A stretch of 64,000 bases of DNA from contig DKFM01000008.1 of NCBI GenBank assembly GCA_002452815.1, forward strand, positions 62,001-126,000, written 5' to 3'. The translations under genes and the position numbers were made by a program. Position 1 is the first letter of the stretch. The number at the start of each line of letters is the position of its first letter. Source of the DNA: Rhodobacteraceae bacterium UBA6796 (GTDB taxonomy: Bacteria > Pseudomonadota > Alphaproteobacteria > Rhodobacterales > Rhodobacteraceae). Shown piece after piece: positions 1-10,005 of this stretch. The notes below the pieces were generated by a model. The model saw only the letters and a program-made list of their open reading frames with translations. It was not told the DNA's origin and did not search any database.

Positions 1-363
1 CACCTCGGTGTCGCTGAATTCACGCACGATGACCGGCAGTTGATGCAGTTGCGCCATTTGCGCGGCCCGCCAGCGACGTTCGCCCGCCACGATTTCATAG
101 AAATCGGGCTTGGTCGGATGTTTACGCACGATCAGCGGCTGGATTACGCCCTTTTCCCGGATCGACGCAGCCAGATCTTCCAACGCCTCGGGGGTGAAGT
201 CCCGACGCGGCTGATTCGGGTTCGGTTCGATTTTTTCAACCGGTATCATCGAATCTGCACGGCGCGGCGCGGCTTCGGCCTCGCCCGCGGTGATGTTCAC
301 ATCGGCCATCAGCGCGGAAAGACCGCGTCCAAGCCCGCGCCGTTCGATTTTTTTCTCGCTCAT
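1..363 (-). CDS. parB: ParB chromosome partitioning protein, N-terminal part (cut by left edge)
   Basis: First 121 residues of ParB, the CTP-dependent clamp that loads at parS and drives origin segregation together with ParA. It opens with a basic GRGLSALM stretch (residues 12-19, a ParA-contacting type of N-terminus), then a variable linker, and the ParB/Srx core from about residue 41. The CTP-binding GERRWRA motif is at 94-100. The DNA-binding helix-turn-helix and dimer domain lie beyond the window. The ATG at 363 is 3 bp after the parA stop, so the two form one leftward operon. Two parS sites occur 1.4 and 3.3 kb upstream, supporting the assignment. Confidence 0.96.
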   Translation of the reverse strand, partial: MSEKKIERRGLGRGLSALMADVNITAGEAEAAPRRADSMIPVEKIEPNPNQPRRDFTPEALEDLAASIREKGVIQPLIVRKHPTKPDFYEIVAGERRWRAAQMAQLHQLPVIVREFSDTEV

Positions 364-366
364 CGC

Positions 367-1182
367 TTATCCTTTTCCGACCGCAACACCGTGCCGCGCC
401 AGCAATTCCAACGCCAGCGCCCGATAGGCTTCGGAGCCGCGCGAATTGCTATCATAGCTGAGAACCGGCATCGCGTAAGAGGGCGCCTCGGATACCCGCA
501 CATTGCGTGGAATCATTGTGCGGAACACGATTTCGCCCAGCGTCCCGCGCGCGTCGGCCTCGACCTGCTGTGACAAGTTATTGCGCACATCATACATTGT
601 AAGCACAACACCTTCGATCCGCAGCGTCGGATTTGCACTTTGACGAACTTCGCGGATCGTCAGCATCAGCTGCGACAATCCTTCAAGCGCGAAGAATTCG
701 GCCTGCAGCGGCACCAAAACGGCCTGCGCCGCAACCATCGCGTTGACCGTGAGCAGGCTGAGCGAGGGCGGGCAATCGATCAGAACATAATCGAGCGCGT
801 AAGCGTCGATATCGGGCTGGCGCAGCGCGTCATGCAGAAGAAAGCTGCGCTTTTCCGTCGAGACCAGCTCCATATCCGCCGAGGACAGGTCGGTTGTCGC
901 CGGGCACAGCCACAGCCCCTGAATTGCCGTCGGAACGATGATGGCGCCCAGCGGCGCATCTTCGATCAGCAGATCGTAGGTGCTGAGCTTCCGATCTTCA
1001 GGCTCGATGCCAAGCCCGGTGGAGGCATTCCCCTGCGGGTCCAGGTCGACCAGCAGGACACGCCGCCCCCGTTCAACCAGGGCAGCGGCCAGATTGATCG
1101 CGGTTGTCGTCTTGCCAACCCCACCCTTTTGGTTGGCAATCGCAATGATCTTGGGGGCAGCGGGACGCGTGGGGTCAGACAC
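367..1182 (-). CDS. parA: ParA-type partitioning ATPase
   Basis: A 271-residue Walker-type ATPase that forms the nucleoid-bound gradient moved by ParB-parS. The deviant Walker A motif KGGVGKTT is at residues 19-26, Walker A' at [10 protein letters not shown] around 43-52, and Walker B at VLIDCPPS. I chose the GTG at 1182 because AGGAG stands 7 nt upstream and family members begin just before the first beta strand; a longer reading to 1251 would run back into rsmG. The first 8 bases overlap the rsmG stop, so translation is probably coupled. Order rsmG-parA-parB is typical of alphaproteobacterial origins. Confidence 0.96.
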   Translation of the reverse strand: MSDPTRPAAPKIIAIANQKGGVGKTTTAINLAAALVERGRRVLLVDLDPQGNASTGLGIEPEDRKLSTYDLLIEDAPLGAIIVPTAIQGLWLCPATTDLSSADMELVSTEKRSFLLHDALRQPDIDAYALDYVLIDCPPSLSLLTVNAMVAAQAVLVPLQAEFFALEGLSQLMLTIREVRQSANPTLRIEGVVLTMYDVRNNLSQQVEADARGTLGEIVFRTMIPRNVRVSEAPSYAMPVLSYDSNSRGSEAYRALALELLARHGVAVGKG

Positions 1183-1807
1183 GGGACACTCCTGAGATTT
1201 CAAGCACGGTTGCCTCGGAATCGGTGACGCTGGCATGACAAGCCACATCAAAAGACCAGGATTTTTGCGCTTCCGAAAGCTCTTCGCGCCATTTTGCCCC
1301 TTTCGGGAACAAGGCCGTCCCGCCGGGCTTCAAATGACGCTCTGCGAACTCCAGCAGCTTTGACAGGGGCGCAAGGGCACGCGCGCTCAGGATATCGGCG
1401 CCAAGGGGCGGGATCGCCTCGATCCGCTGGGACAGAACGCGCGTATGCAGGCCAAGCTCGCGGCTGACCGTCATAAGAAACGCGGCTTTTCGCTGGTCAC
1501 TTTCTACCAATGCCACACCCAGAGACGACCGCTTTTCGGCCGCCAGAATCGCCACGACAAGCCCGGGGAATCCGCCACCTGCCCCCAGGTCCGCCCAGAT
1601 TTTAGCATCTGGCACCTTCGCCAGATCAAAGATCTGCGCGGAATCACGAAAATGACGCCCCCATACGTCCGTCAGCGTTTGAGGCGACACCAGATTGATG
1701 GCCGGATTCCATTTCCGCAAGAGCGCCTCATAGCGATGAAGGCGCTCTATTGTTTCACGTGAAACATTGAAATCCTCGGCGAAGCTCGCCTCATTCGCGC
1801 CCGTCAC
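1175..1807 (-). CDS. rsmG: 16S rRNA (guanine-527-N7) methyltransferase RsmG
   Basis: SAM-dependent methyltransferase (210 residues) that makes m7G527 in 16S rRNA; also called GidB. The SAM-binding motif [11 protein letters not shown], is at residues 73-82. The start is the GTG at 1807, which shares bases with the mnmG stop (GTGA); the longer open frame up to 1990 would lie inside mnmG and has no family similarity. Codons 14-19 (NVSRET) spell out a perfect parS palindrome, so this stretch is under double constraint. It sits between mnmG and parA, as in most bacteria with origin-linked gidAB. Confidence 0.95.
   Translation of the reverse strand: MTGANEASFAEDFNVSRETIERLHRYEALLRKWNPAINLVSPQTLTDVWGRHFRDSAQIFDLAKVPDAKIWADLGAGGGFPGLVVAILAAEKRSSLGVALVESDQRKAAFLMTVSRELGLHTRVLSQRIEAIPPLGADILSARALAPLSKLLEFAERHLKPGGTALFPKGAKWREELSEAQKSWSFDVACHASVTDSEATVLEISGVSRV
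1751..1766. promoter_or_regulatory. parS: parS centromere site 1
   Basis: Perfect 16-bp palindrome TGTTTCACGTGAAACA, the universal bacterial parS sequence bound by ParB. It lies inside the rsmG coding sequence (codons 14-19). The sequence match is direct; binding is inferred from the strict conservation of parS across bacteria and the adjacent parAB genes. Confidence 0.95.
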
Positions 1808-3675
1808 GCTGAACGCGCCTTGTTCATCTGCCGCAAACGCATCAACAGCAGGGTCAACGCGGCCGGAGTCACACCATCCACACGCCCGGCTTGAGCCAGG
1901 GTTTCCGGGCGGGCGCGCGTCAGCTTGATCTTCAATTCGGTGGAAAGGCCGGAAAGCGCCGAATAATCGAAGTCTTCCGGGATTTCCCAATGCTCATCGC
2001 GACGCATTGCGGCAACGTCCATATCTTGGCGCTGCATGTAGTTTTGATAAAGCGCATCCTTGCCGAGCTGCGCGGCAATTTCGGGCGCCACGACGGCAAG
2101 CTCTGGCAGTGCCGCGGTAAGCGCATCAAAGGTAATGTCCGGAAAAGACAGCAGTTCCAGCGCGGTGCGGCGGCTGCCATCCTGATTGACCTTGAGGCCA
2201 TGCGCCAGTGCCTGCTTTGGCGTCAGCGTCAGCGACCCCATCAATTCGCGACCCGCTGACAGCTTTTCCATTTTTTCCCCGAACACCGCACGACGATGAT
2301 CCGAAACACAGCCCAAGTCGATGCCAATCCCGGTCAACCGCTGGTCTGCATTATCGGCACGCAGCGACAGCCGGAACTCTGCCCGCGAGGTAAACATGCG
2401 GTACGGCTCCGAAACCCCGCGCGTAATCAGATCGTCGATCATCACCCCGATGTAGCTGTTTGTCCGGCTGAAGATCATCGGCTCGCGCCCCTGCGCCGAC
2501 AGCGCCGCGTTCAGCCCCGCCGCCAACCCCTGTGCGGCGGCCTCTTCATAACCGGTTGTGCCGTTGATTTGTCCCGCAAGATATAGCCCAGGCTGCGCCC
2601 GAAGTTCCAATGTTGCCCGCAGCGCGCGCGGATCGACGAAATCATATTCGATCGCATAGCCGGGCTGAAGGATGCGCACCTCTTCAAGGCCACGGATCGA
2701 CCGGACATAGGCATCCTGAACATCCACCGGAAGCGATGTGGAAATCCCGTTCGGATAGACCGTGTCGTCATCCAGGCCTTCCGGCTCCAGGAAAACCTGA
2801 TGAGAGGACTTGTCCGAGAAGCGAACGATTTTGTCCTCGATCGACGGGCAATAGCGCGGCCCCACGCCTTCTATATGCCCGCCATACATGGCCGAACGAC
2901 CAAGGTTTTCCCGGATCAGATCGTGCGTCCGCTCATTGGTATGGGTAATGCCGCAGGAAATCTGCCGGGCAAAAACCGAGTCATGCAGGAAAGAAAACAG
3001 CTCGGGCTCATCGTCGCCCGGCTGAAATTCCAGAATGTCCCAGTTGATCGTCTTGCCATCCAGGCGGGGCGGCGTTCCGGTTTTCAGACGCCCCAGCGGC
3101 AGGTCCATGGCTTGCAGGCGCTCGGCCAGGGCAACAGAGGGCTGATCCCCCATCCGACCCCCCGGCCGCTTTTGATCGCCGATATGGATCAGGCCGCGCA
3201 GGAAGGTCCCCGCAGTCAGAACAACCGCATGCGCCGAAATTTCAGAGCCGTCGGCCAGAACCACACCCGATACCCGGCCCTCCTGCGTCATCAGGTCAGA
3301 AACTTCCGCCTCGATCACATCCAGATTCGGCTGGGCGGCCACAAACTCGGCCATCGCCAGTCGATAAAGCTTGCGGTCTGCCTGGGTACGCGGCCCCTGA
3401 ACCGCCGGGCCCTTGCGGCGATTCAAAAGCCGAAACTGGATGCCCGACCGGTCCGCCGCACGGCCCATCACCCCGTCGAACGCGTCAATCTCGCGAACCA
3501 GATGACCCTTGCCCAGCCCACCAATCGCCGGGTTGCAGGACATCACACCAATTGCATCGGCACGCAGGGTCACCAGCGCAGTACGCGCACCCATCCGGGC
3601 CGCCGCATGTGCAGCCTCGGTGCCGGCATGACCGCCGCCAACAACGATGACGTCAAAATGTTTCACGTGAAACAC
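1804..3675 (-). CDS. mnmG: tRNA uridine-34 5-carboxymethylaminomethyl modification enzyme MnmG
   Basis: FAD-binding subunit (623 residues) of the MnmE-MnmG complex that installs the cmnm5 group on wobble U34 of certain tRNAs. The dinucleotide-binding GGGHAG is at residues 13-18 and the conserved CNPAIGG at 47-53; length is normal for the family. The annotated start is GTG at 3675 with GGAAG 6 nt upstream; codons 1-6 (MFHVKH) are simply a translated parS palindrome. A GTG at codon 4 is an alternative start. Three bp separate it from the mnmE stop, and its own stop overlaps the rsmG start. Confidence 0.96.
   Translation of the reverse strand: MFHVKHFDVIVVGGGHAGTEAAHAAARMGARTALVTLRADAIGVMSCNPAIGGLGKGHLVREIDAFDGVMGRAADRSGIQFRLLNRRKGPAVQGPRTQADRKLYRLAMAEFVAAQPNLDVIEAEVSDLMTQEGRVSGVVLADGSEISAHAVVLTAGTFLRGLIHIGDQKRPGGRMGDQPSVALAERLQAMDLPLGRLKTGTPPRLDGKTINWDILEFQPGDDEPELFSFLHDSVFARQISCGITHTNERTHDLIRENLGRSAMYGGHIEGVGPRYCPSIEDKIVRFSDKSSHQVFLEPEGLDDDTVYPNGISTSLPVDVQDAYVRSIRGLEEVRILQPGYAIEYDFVDPRALRATLELRAQPGLYLAGQINGTTGYEEAAAQGLAAGLNAALSAQGREPMIFSRTNSYIGVMIDDLITRGVSEPYRMFTSRAEFRLSLRADNADQRLTGIGIDLGCVSDHRRAVFGEKMEKLSAGRELMGSLTLTPKQALAHGLKVNQDGSRRTALELLSFPDITFDALTAALPELAVVAPEIAAQLGKDALYQNYMQRQDMDVAAMRRDEHWEIPEDFDYSALSGLSTELKIKLTRARPETLAQAGRVDGVTPAALTLLLMRLRQMNKARSA
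3659..3674. promoter_or_regulatory. parS: parS centromere site 2
   Basis: Second perfect TGTTTCACGTGAAACA, overlapping the mnmG start codon and its first five following codons. It is 1.9 kb from parS site 1 and about 3.2 kb from the candidate oriC. ParB bound here would sit directly on the mnmG translation-start region of the DNA, so spreading could affect local transcription. Confidence 0.95.
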
Positions 3676-3678
3676 TCC

Positions 3679-4962
3679 CTACTTCCCGATGCAGAAACTC
3701 GCAAAAATCTCGCCAAGCAGATGCTCGACATCCACCCGGCCCAACAGAGATTCCAGCGCGCGTGCCGCTTGTCGCAGCGATTCCGCAGCCAGTTCCGCCC
3801 TGTCAGACCCGGCCAATACCTCATTTTGCGCCGATTCCAAAGCCTCAAACGCACGCAACAGCGCTTCACGATGCCGTTCCCGCGACATCACACCTGCGCC
3901 ATTGGCCCGGGCCAGCAGGCGCTCGGTCAGGGTCGCAACCAGTTGATCGACCCCCTCTCCGGTCTTGCCCGAAATGCTCAGCCCCTCGACCGGGCGCAGG
4001 TCGGCCTTGCCATGCACCACCAGATCGCCCTCCAGCGGCGCGATCAACGGCAATTCCTCGCCATCCAGCAAAAACAGCCGCAGATCGGCAGCCTTCGCAC
4101 GCTGCAAGGCCCGTTCAACGCCGATTGCCTCGACAACATCGCTGGTTTCGCGCAGCCCGGCAGTGTCAAGCAAGGTCACGGCAAGACCGCCCATATCCAT
4201 TCGCACCTCGATCACATCCCGGGTCGTCCCCGCGATTTCCGAGGTGATCGCCGCCTCGCGCCCGGCCAGCATGTTCAAAAGCGTTGATTTTCCAGCATTC
4301 GGGCGCCCGACAATGGCCACCTCAAAACCTTCGCGAATGCGCTCTGCGGCCGTCAGTTTGCCCAGCTCCGCTCGAATATCGGCCTGGACAGCCCCGATCA
4401 GTTCGATGACCTCGCCGCTGACGTCAACGGGAACCTCTTCGTCGGCAAAGTCGATCGTGGCTTCGATCAGCGCCGCAGCCCGCACCAGTTTCGCCCGCCA
4501 CTGCTCGACCACCTGCCCCACCGCGCCGGACAGAACCCGCAGCGCCTGTTTGCGTTGCGCTTCGGTTTCCGCCTCGATCAGATCGGACAACCCCTCGACC
4601 TGCGCCAGATCGAGCCGCCCGCTTTCCAAGGCGCGCCGAGTGAACTCTCCTGCCTCGGCCAGGCGCAAACCGGGCAAATCCCCCAGGGCACGCAACACTG
4701 CAGAAACCGTCGCCACCGCACCGTGGATATGCAGCTCTGCCACCGCTTCGCCGGTAAAGCTCGCGCCTGCCTCAAAGCACAGCACCACCGCCTCATCCAG
4801 ATCGTCACTGCCAAGCCGCAGCTTGCGCAACCCGGCCATCCGTGGCTTCGGCAAGGCCCCGGCCAGTTCGGCCGCCGCCTCCCAGGCGCGCGGCCCGGAA
4901 ATACGAATAACGGCCACCCCCGCTTTGCCGCGGGCGGTGGCCAACGCAAAAATCGTATCCAT
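3679..4962 (-). CDS. mnmE: tRNA modification GTPase MnmE
   Basis: GTPase partner of MnmG (427 residues, slightly short for the family's roughly 450). An N-terminal folate-binding TrmE domain is followed by a helical domain interrupted by a G domain: G1 GRPNAGKS at 219-226 and G3 DTAG at 266-269. The C-terminal FCIGK (423-427) carries the essential Cys of the family. It starts with ATG at 4962, 30 bp after the rho stop, and runs straight into mnmG, giving a rho-mnmE-mnmG-rsmG-parA-parB series on one strand. Confidence 0.96.
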   Translation of the reverse strand: MDTIFALATARGKAGVAVIRISGPRAWEAAAELAGALPKPRMAGLRKLRLGSDDLDEAVVLCFEAGASFTGEAVAELHIHGAVATVSAVLRALGDLPGLRLAEAGEFTRRALESGRLDLAQVEGLSDLIEAETEAQRKQALRVLSGAVGQVVEQWRAKLVRAAALIEATIDFADEEVPVDVSGEVIELIGAVQADIRAELGKLTAAERIREGFEVAIVGRPNAGKSTLLNMLAGREAAITSEIAGTTRDVIEVRMDMGGLAVTLLDTAGLRETSDVVEAIGVERALQRAKAADLRLFLLDGEELPLIAPLEGDLVVHGKADLRPVEGLSISGKTGEGVDQLVATLTERLLARANGAGVMSRERHREALLRAFEALESAQNEVLAGSDRAELAAESLRQAARALESLLGRVDVEHLLGEIFASFCIGK

Positions 4963-4992
4963 CGCAACCCCTTTGGGAACGATAAGCGGGAT

Positions 4993-6264
4993 TTACCCGT
5001 TCATCGAATCGAAGAATTCCGCGTTCGTCTTGGTTTGTTTCAGCTTCGAAATCAGGAACTCGATCGCATCGGTGGTGCCCATCGGGTTCAGGATGCGGCG
5101 CAGCAGATAGGTCTTTTGCAGGTCCTTCTGTTCGACCAGCAGATCCTCTTTCCGGGTGCCGGATTTCAGGATATCCATCGCCGGGAACACGCGCTTGTCG
5201 GCGACTTTCCGATCCAGAACGATCTCGCTGTTGCCGGTGCCTTTGAATTCTTCAAAGATCACCTCATCCATGCGCGATCCGGTGTCGATCAGCGCGGTCG
5301 CAATGATCGTCAGCGAACCGCCCTCTTCGATATTCCGCGCCGCACCGAAGAAGCGCTTCGGACGTTGCAGCGCGTTGGCATCCACACCACCGGTCAGAAC
5401 CTTGCCCGACGACGGCACAACCGTGTTGAACGCGCGGCCCAGACGGGTGATCGAGTCGAGCAGGATCACCACGTCGCGCTTGTGCTCGACCAGTCGTTTT
5501 GCCTTCTCGATGACCATTTCCGCCACCGCAACGTGGCGCGTTGCCGGTTCGTCGAAAGTCGAGGACACGACCTCGCCCTTCACGCTGCGCTGCATGTCGG
5601 TCACCTCTTCGGGGCGCTCGTCGATCAGCAGAACGATCAGATAGCACTCCGGGTGGTTCGTCGCGATCGAATGCGCGATGTTTTGCAGCAGCACGGTCTT
5701 ACCCGTGCGCGGCGGCGCAACGATCAGGCTGCGCTGGCCTTTACCGATCGGCGCCACCAGGTCGATGATCCGGGCGGAACGGTCGCGAATGGTCGGATCT
5801 TCGACCTCCATCTTCAGCCGCTCGGTCGGATACAGCGGCGTGAGGTTGTCGAAGGCCACCTTGTGACGTGCTTTTTCGGGATCTTCAAAGTTGATCTGCT
5901 CAACCGTGGTCAGCGCGAAATAGCGTTCGTTTTCGCCCGGGGCGCGAATGATGCCTTCAACGGTATCCCCCGTGCGCAGCGAATACTGGCGGATCATGTC
6001 GGGGCTGACATAAATGTCATCCGGGCCCGGCAGATAGTTGGCTTCGGTCGAACGCAGAAATCCGAAACCGTCCTGCAGAACTTCCAGAACGCCGTCGCCG
6101 CCGATCTCGATGTCATCTTCGGCATGCTCTTTCAGCAGCGAGAACATCATCTCGCCCTTGCGCATGGTCGAGGCGTTCTCGATTTCCCACTCTTCGGCCA
6201 TCGACAGCAGGTCTTTGGGGCTTTTCGCCTTCAGATCCGCAAGATTCAAACGTTCCTTGGTCAT
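4993..6264 (-). CDS. rho: Transcription termination factor Rho
   Basis: Hexameric RNA helicase of factor-dependent termination (423 residues). The N-terminal RNA-binding region has DGFGFLRS around residues 65-72, and the ATPase core has Walker A APPRTGKT at 183-190 with the downstream [13 protein letters not shown] segment. I placed the start at the ATG at 6264 ([12 protein letters not shown]), the conserved N-terminus in relatives, rather than at 6303. The 124-bp leader up to the hemJ stop has no gene; rho leaders are often autoregulatory, but I see no specific motif here. Confidence 0.96.
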   Translation of the reverse strand: MTKERLNLADLKAKSPKDLLSMAEEWEIENASTMRKGEMMFSLLKEHAEDDIEIGGDGVLEVLQDGFGFLRSTEANYLPGPDDIYVSPDMIRQYSLRTGDTVEGIIRAPGENERYFALTTVEQINFEDPEKARHKVAFDNLTPLYPTERLKMEVEDPTIRDRSARIIDLVAPIGKGQRSLIVAPPRTGKTVLLQNIAHSIATNHPECYLIVLLIDERPEEVTDMQRSVKGEVVSSTFDEPATRHVAVAEMVIEKAKRLVEHKRDVVILLDSITRLGRAFNTVVPSSGKVLTGGVDANALQRPKRFFGAARNIEEGGSLTIIATALIDTGSRMDEVIFEEFKGTGNSEIVLDRKVADKRVFPAMDILKSGTRKEDLLVEQKDLQKTYLLRRILNPMGTTDAIEFLISKLKQTKTNAEFFDSMNG

Positions 6265-6388
6265 GGGAAACCCACTTTCCGCGACGCCACAGCGCGCACT
6301 CATCAGATGTGTCAGAAAAACCGGTCAGCCGGACGGCCGGGGCTTGGGCGATGCTTTACGTCCAAACCCCGTCTGAGTCAATGAAACA

Positions 6389-6850
6389 TCAGAATTTGAC
6401 GATCACGGCGATCACGATGACGATCATGAACAGCGTCGGGACTTCGTTCATCATCCGGTATTGCCGCCCGGTCAGCGTATTGCTGCCATCCGCCAGCGCC
6501 TTGCGCTGTTTGCCGCACCACATGTGAAACCAGGTCATTCCCAGCACAGCGCCGGCTTTCGCCCAGGACCAGGCCATCGACCAATCGACGATGCCGGGTG
6601 TGAACACCAGCAGCAGCCCGAAAATCCAGGTCGAGATCATTGCGGGATTCATGATCGCCTTCATCAGAAGGCGTTCCTGATGCTGGAACAGCAGGTCCAT
6701 GTCCGATCCACGCACCACGCCCTGCTTCTTCAGCCCCTCGACGTGATAGACATACAGTCGCGGCAGATAGAACAGCCCGGCCATCCAGGCCAGCACCGAC
6801 ATCATATGCAGCGCTTTCACCCAGTAGTAGACATCGCTCAGAATGGTCAT
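6389..6850 (-). CDS. hemJ: HemJ-type protoporphyrinogen IX oxidase
   Basis: Small haem-binding membrane protein (153 residues) that oxidises protoporphyrinogen IX to protoporphyrin IX in bacteria lacking HemY or HemG. Four hydrophobic helices are visible: about 10-30, 70-88, 92-108 and 138-152. His15 in VKALHMMSV matches the conserved haem-ligand position. It is the last leftward gene before the gap proposed as oriC; haem genes flank oriC in many alphaproteobacteria (hemE in Caulobacter). Upstream lies the AT-rich tract, so its promoter is probably inside that region. Confidence 0.9.
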   Translation of the reverse strand: MTILSDVYYWVKALHMMSVLAWMAGLFYLPRLYVYHVEGLKKQGVVRGSDMDLLFQHQERLLMKAIMNPAMISTWIFGLLLVFTPGIVDWSMAWSWAKAGAVLGMTWFHMWCGKQRKALADGSNTLTGRQYRMMNEVPTLFMIVIVIAVIVKF

Positions 6851-7248
6851 GGCAGCCTCACGTTTCCTCTTCCTTCTTAAATAAAAGATTAAAGAAAAGA
6901 AAAGATGATGATGATGTTAAGCCCTGTGGGCGATGTGGATTAACAGCTTGCAAACACGTTATCCAGAACGGTGAAAGAAGCGGGTGCCGCCGTGGAATAT
7001 TTTGGCCTGTGCGCTAATTAATCATTGCAAATCAACATAATGCAAGGATTTCGAAGATTGGGCCGCCTGTGCAAAACCCTGTGAACACCCGCTTCCCTGC
7101 GGCCAATGCTCACAGCCGGGCGAGGCCGCTTTCCACAAGTGGAAAAGCCTAACGCTTTCTTGACAAATCTCCCCTGAACTGTCGAGGAATCCGGAAACCC
7201 TGACCTGCCCACAGGTTTCATCGCCCGTTTCTCCCGAAGGTTATCCAC
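6851..7248. other. oriC: Candidate chromosomal replication origin (oriC)
   Basis: The 398-bp gene-free gap is where transcription diverges: all genes to the left run leftward and the next genes to the right run rightward. It has an AT-rich tract at about 6875-6920, a plausible unwinding element, and several DnaA-box-like sites on both strands: 7241-7249 (perfect TTATCCACA), 7068-7076 (TTTTGCACA, minus strand), 6959-6967 (TTATCCAGA) and 6934-6942 (TAATCCACA, minus strand). Flanking maf-aroE-coaE-dnaQ and parAB/gidAB with parS are the usual neighbours of alphaproteobacterial oriC. The hemJ and maf promoters must also lie here. Confidence 0.75.
7068..7076 (-). promoter_or_regulatory. DnaA-box-like site in candidate oriC
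   Basis: Minus-strand TTTTGCACA fits the relaxed DnaA-box consensus TTWTNCACA. It lies mid-gap between hemJ and maf. Confidence 0.5.
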
Positions 7249-7249
7249 A
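7241..7249 (+). promoter_or_regulatory. Perfect DnaA box touching the maf start codon
   Basis: TTATCCACA is the strict consensus DnaA box. Its last A is the first base of the maf ATG, so DnaA bound here would cover the maf translation-start DNA. Confidence 0.7.
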
Positions 7250-7848
7250 TGCTCGCCCCTCTTCTTCTTGCTTCGCAATCGCAGATCCGGGCCACGCTGT
7301 TGCGCAACGCCGGATTGCAGGTCGAAACGCGCCCCGCGCGCATCGACGAAGAGATGATCCGCCGCGCGCTGGAGGCCGAAGGTGCAAGCCCGCGCGATGT
7401 CGCAGACACCCTGGCCGAGATGAAAGCCGCGAAGCTTTCCAGCGCGACGCCGGGGCAGCTGGTTCTGGGCGCCGATCAGGTGCTTGAGCTCAAGGGGCGG
7501 ATCTTCGGTAAACCGGAAAACATGGATCAGGCCCGCGAGCAGCTGCGCGCGTTGTCGGGGCGCACGCATCGCTTGCTGTCGGCACTGGTCGCGCTGCGCG
7601 ACGGTCAGCCGATCTGGCGCCATGTCGCCGAGGTGCGCCTGACGATGCATCCGCTGTCGGATGACTTCATCGACGCCTATCTGTCGCGCAACTGGGACAG
7701 CGTTCGTCACGCGGTGGGCTGCTATAAGCTCGAGGAAGAGGGGGTTTGCCTTTTCTCTGCCGTCGAAGGCGATTACTTTGCAGTGCTGGGGCTTCCCCTG
7801 ATCGAATTCCTGAACTGGTTGCGCGCCCGAGGAGAGCTGACGACATGA
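7249..7848 (+). CDS. maf: Maf-family nucleotide pyrophosphatase
   Basis: Maf/Ham1-fold protein of 199 residues that hydrolyses modified or canonical (d)NTPs to monophosphates and pyrophosphate, a house-cleaning enzyme linked to septum inhibition in some bacteria. The SxSxxR motif is SQSQIR at residues 9-14, and the second conserved block GCYKLEEEG is near 160. GAAGG precedes the ATG by 8 nt. It is the first rightward gene after the candidate origin and overlaps aroE by ATGA. The exact subfamily (dTTP/UTP-type or YceF-like) cannot be fixed from sequence by eye. Confidence 0.9.
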   Translation: MLAPLLLASQSQIRATLLRNAGLQVETRPARIDEEMIRRALEAEGASPRDVADTLAEMKAAKLSSATPGQLVLGADQVLELKGRIFGKPENMDQAREQLRALSGRTHRLLSALVALRDGQPIWRHVAEVRLTMHPLSDDFIDAYLSRNWDSVRHAVGCYKLEEEGVCLFSAVEGDYFAVLGLPLIEFLNWLRARGELTT

Positions 7849-8684
7849 GCGATCATCCCCGTATCCCGTTGGCCGGTGTGATCGGCTCGCCGGTTGCCCA
7901 TTCGCGTTCGCCTGCGCTGCATGGCTATTGGCTGCGTCACTACGGCATCCGCGGGCACTATATCCCGATGGATGTGGCGGCGGATGATCTGGAAACCGTG
8001 CTGCGGGCCCTGCCCAAGGCGGGGTTTGTCGGCTGTAATGTCACGATCCCGCATAAAGAGGCGGTTCTGGCTTTCGCCGATGTGATTTCCGACCGCGCCG
8101 CGCTGATCGGTGCGGCAAACACCCTGATTTTCCGCCCGGATGGCAAGATTCACGCAGATAATACAGATGGTTACGGGTTCATCGCCAATCTGCGTGAAGG
8201 TGCGCCGCACTGGCAGCCGGCGGCGGGCTCTGCCGCGGTGATCGGGGCTGGCGGCGCCGCGAGGGCGATCATTGCCTCGTTGCTGGAGGTCGGCTGCCCC
8301 GAGATCCGCATTTCCAACCGCACCCGCGCCCGGGCCGAGGTGCTGCGCTCGGAATTCGGGGCGCGCGTGGTCATCTATGACTGGGTGCAGGCCGGAAACA
8401 TGCTGGAAGACGCAATGACGGTGGTGAACACCTCCTCGCTCGGGATGGAGGGCAAGCCCGAGTTTCGCGTGCCGCTCGATGCGCTCTCGCCGCAGGCGGT
8501 GGTGACCGATATCGTCTATGCGCCGCTGAAAACCAAACTCCTGACCGAGGCCGAGGCAATGGGCTGCACCACGGTCGACGGGCTGGGGATGTTGCTGCAT
8601 CAGGCGGTGCCCGGGTTCGAACGCTGGTTCGGCCGCCGCCCCGAGGTGACGCCCGAACTGCGTGCCGCGGTGCTGGCGGCATGA
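7845..8684 (+). CDS. aroE: Shikimate dehydrogenase (NADP)
   Basis: Reduces 3-dehydroshikimate to shikimate in aromatic amino acid synthesis (279 residues). Substrate-binding SRSP is at 20-23, catalytic Lys71 lies in NVTIPHK and catalytic Asp in NTDGYG near 106-111; the NADP-binding GAGGAAR is at 134-140. ATG at 7845 overlaps the maf stop, and its own stop overlaps the coaE start, so maf-aroE-coaE-dnaQ are translationally coupled, the conserved order beside alphaproteobacterial origins. Confidence 0.96.
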   Translation: MSDHPRIPLAGVIGSPVAHSRSPALHGYWLRHYGIRGHYIPMDVAADDLETVLRALPKAGFVGCNVTIPHKEAVLAFADVISDRAALIGAANTLIFRPDGKIHADNTDGYGFIANLREGAPHWQPAAGSAAVIGAGGAARAIIASLLEVGCPEIRISNRTRARAEVLRSEFGARVVIYDWVQAGNMLEDAMTVVNTSSLGMEGKPEFRVPLDALSPQAVVTDIVYAPLKTKLLTEAEAMGCTTVDGLGMLLHQAVPGFERWFGRRPEVTPELRAAVLAA

Positions 8685-9277
8685 GCAAGCCGTTTCTTCT
8701 GGGTCTGACCGGCTCCATCGGCATGGGGAAATCCACGGCTGCCGGGATGTTTGCTGAGGCAGGCGTGCCGGTCTGGGATGCCGACGCGACGGTGCATGCG
8801 CTTTATGCCCCGGGCGGTGCGGCAGTTGCGCCGATTGCAGCGGCTTTTCCCGGCGCCGTGCGGGATGGTGCGGTGGATCGCGCGGCGCTGAAAACCATCT
8901 TGTCCAGCGACAAACAGGCACTGTCCCGGCTGGAATCCATCGTTCATCCGCTGACCACGGCGGCGCGCGAAGCCTTCATCGCCGCCCATGGCGATGCCGA
9001 TCTGATCCTTCTTGATATTCCGCTACTGTTCGAAACCGGGGCCGATGCCGCCTGCGATGCGGTGCTGGTCGTCACCGCCGCCCCCGAGGTGCAGCGCGCC
9101 CGTGTTCTGGCGCGGGGTCAGATGACCGAAGCGCAGCTGGACATGATCTTGGCGCGGCAAATGCCCGATGCCGAAAAACGTGCCCGGGCCGATCATGTGA
9201 TCGAAACGATTTCGTTTGAGAGCACACGCGCCGCGGTGCAAAACCTGATTGCGCAGATCAGAGGTCGCCATGCGTGA
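8681..9277 (+). CDS. coaE: Dephospho-CoA kinase
   Basis: Last step of coenzyme A synthesis, phosphorylating dephospho-CoA at the ribose 3' position (198 residues). The P-loop GSIGMGKST is at residues 11-19, followed by the WDAD segment near 32-35 and the LIDE-like LLDIPLLFE around 109-117. Start ATG overlaps the aroE stop (ATGA); its end overlaps the first 8 bases of dnaQ. Confidence 0.95.
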   Translation: MSKPFLLGLTGSIGMGKSTAAGMFAEAGVPVWDADATVHALYAPGGAAVAPIAAAFPGAVRDGAVDRAALKTILSSDKQALSRLESIVHPLTTAAREAFIAAHGDADLILLDIPLLFETGADAACDAVLVVTAAPEVQRARVLARGQMTEAQLDMILARQMPDAEKRARADHVIETISFESTRAAVQNLIAQIRGRHA

Positions 9278-9971
9278 GATCGTTCTGGATACCGAAACCA
9301 CGGGCTTCGAACCCTCGGAAGGGCACCGCATCGTCGAGATCGGCGCGGTCGAGCTGTTCAACCATGTGCCCACGGGCCGCACCTACCATCAATACATCAA
9401 CCCCGAGCGCGCGATGCCGCAAGAGGCGTTTCAGGTGCATGGGCTGGGCGATGACTTCCTGCGTGACAAGCCGAAATTCGTCGAGATCGCGCAGGATTTC
9501 CTCGATTTCATTGCCGACGATGCGAAGCTGGTGATCCACAACGCCGCCTTCGACATGAAATTTCTGAATGCCGAACTGGGCTGGGTGAAGAAACCTCTGA
9601 TCGCCAACGAACGCGCGATCGACACGCTGCTGATCGCGCGGCGCAAGTTTCCGGGCTCACCCGCCTCGCTGGATGCGCTGTGCCGGCGGTTCAACATCGA
9701 CAACTCTTCGCGCACGCTGCACGGCGCGCTGCTCGACTCCGAAATCCTGGCCGAGGTGTATCTGGAGCTGATCGGCGGACGGCAGCCGGGCTTCGGGCTG
9801 AGCATCGAACCCACGAAATCCGCCGCGCAAAGCCATTCGGCCGGCGATTGGCGCCCGCAGCCGCGTCCGGTGCCCCTGCCCGCGCGGATCACCGCAGCCG
9901 AGGCCGAGGCGCACGCCGCCTTTGTCGCGAAACTGGGGGAAAACGCGATCTGGAACCGCCAGAAATCGTGA
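9270..9971 (+). CDS. dnaQ: DNA polymerase III epsilon subunit (3'-5' proofreading exonuclease)
   Basis: DEDDh exonuclease of the replicative polymerase (233 residues). ExoI motif DTETTG is at residues 7-12 with the metal-binding Asp7 and Glu9; the ExoIII block HGALLDSEILAEVYL follows around 150-164. The start is the ATG at 9270 giving MREIVLDTETTG, as in relatives; the open frame extends only 7 codons further upstream into coaE. A hairpin with a short T run follows the gene and probably ends the maf-dnaQ operon. Confidence 0.94.
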   Translation: MREIVLDTETTGFEPSEGHRIVEIGAVELFNHVPTGRTYHQYINPERAMPQEAFQVHGLGDDFLRDKPKFVEIAQDFLDFIADDAKLVIHNAAFDMKFLNAELGWVKKPLIANERAIDTLLIARRKFPGSPASLDALCRRFNIDNSSRTLHGALLDSEILAEVYLELIGGRQPGFGLSIEPTKSAAQSHSAGDWRPQPRPVPLPARITAAEAEAHAAFVAKLGENAIWNRQKS

Positions 9972-10005
9972 TCCGGCCAGGCCATAATCGCTACAGATTC
10001 ACGAT

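Noticed and set aside
1183..1251. Longer ParA start
   Set aside because: The extension lies inside rsmG and is not similar to ParA; the GTG at 1182 has a good Shine-Dalgarno.
2800..4287. Long plus-strand open frame (495 codons) opposite mnmG/mnmE
   Set aside because: Antisense shadow of two confidently assigned genes; composition rich in Arg/Gln/His as expected for a reverse frame of GC-rich coding DNA, and no motif.
4555..6384. Plus-strand open frame of 609 codons opposite mnmE/rho
   Set aside because: Shadow frame; rho on the other strand has all expected motifs.
6877..6892. Possible CtrA site in the candidate origin (TTAA-N8-TTAA)
   Set aside because: The CtrA consensus needs a 7-bp spacer; this has 8, in an AT-rich tract where such pairs arise by chance.
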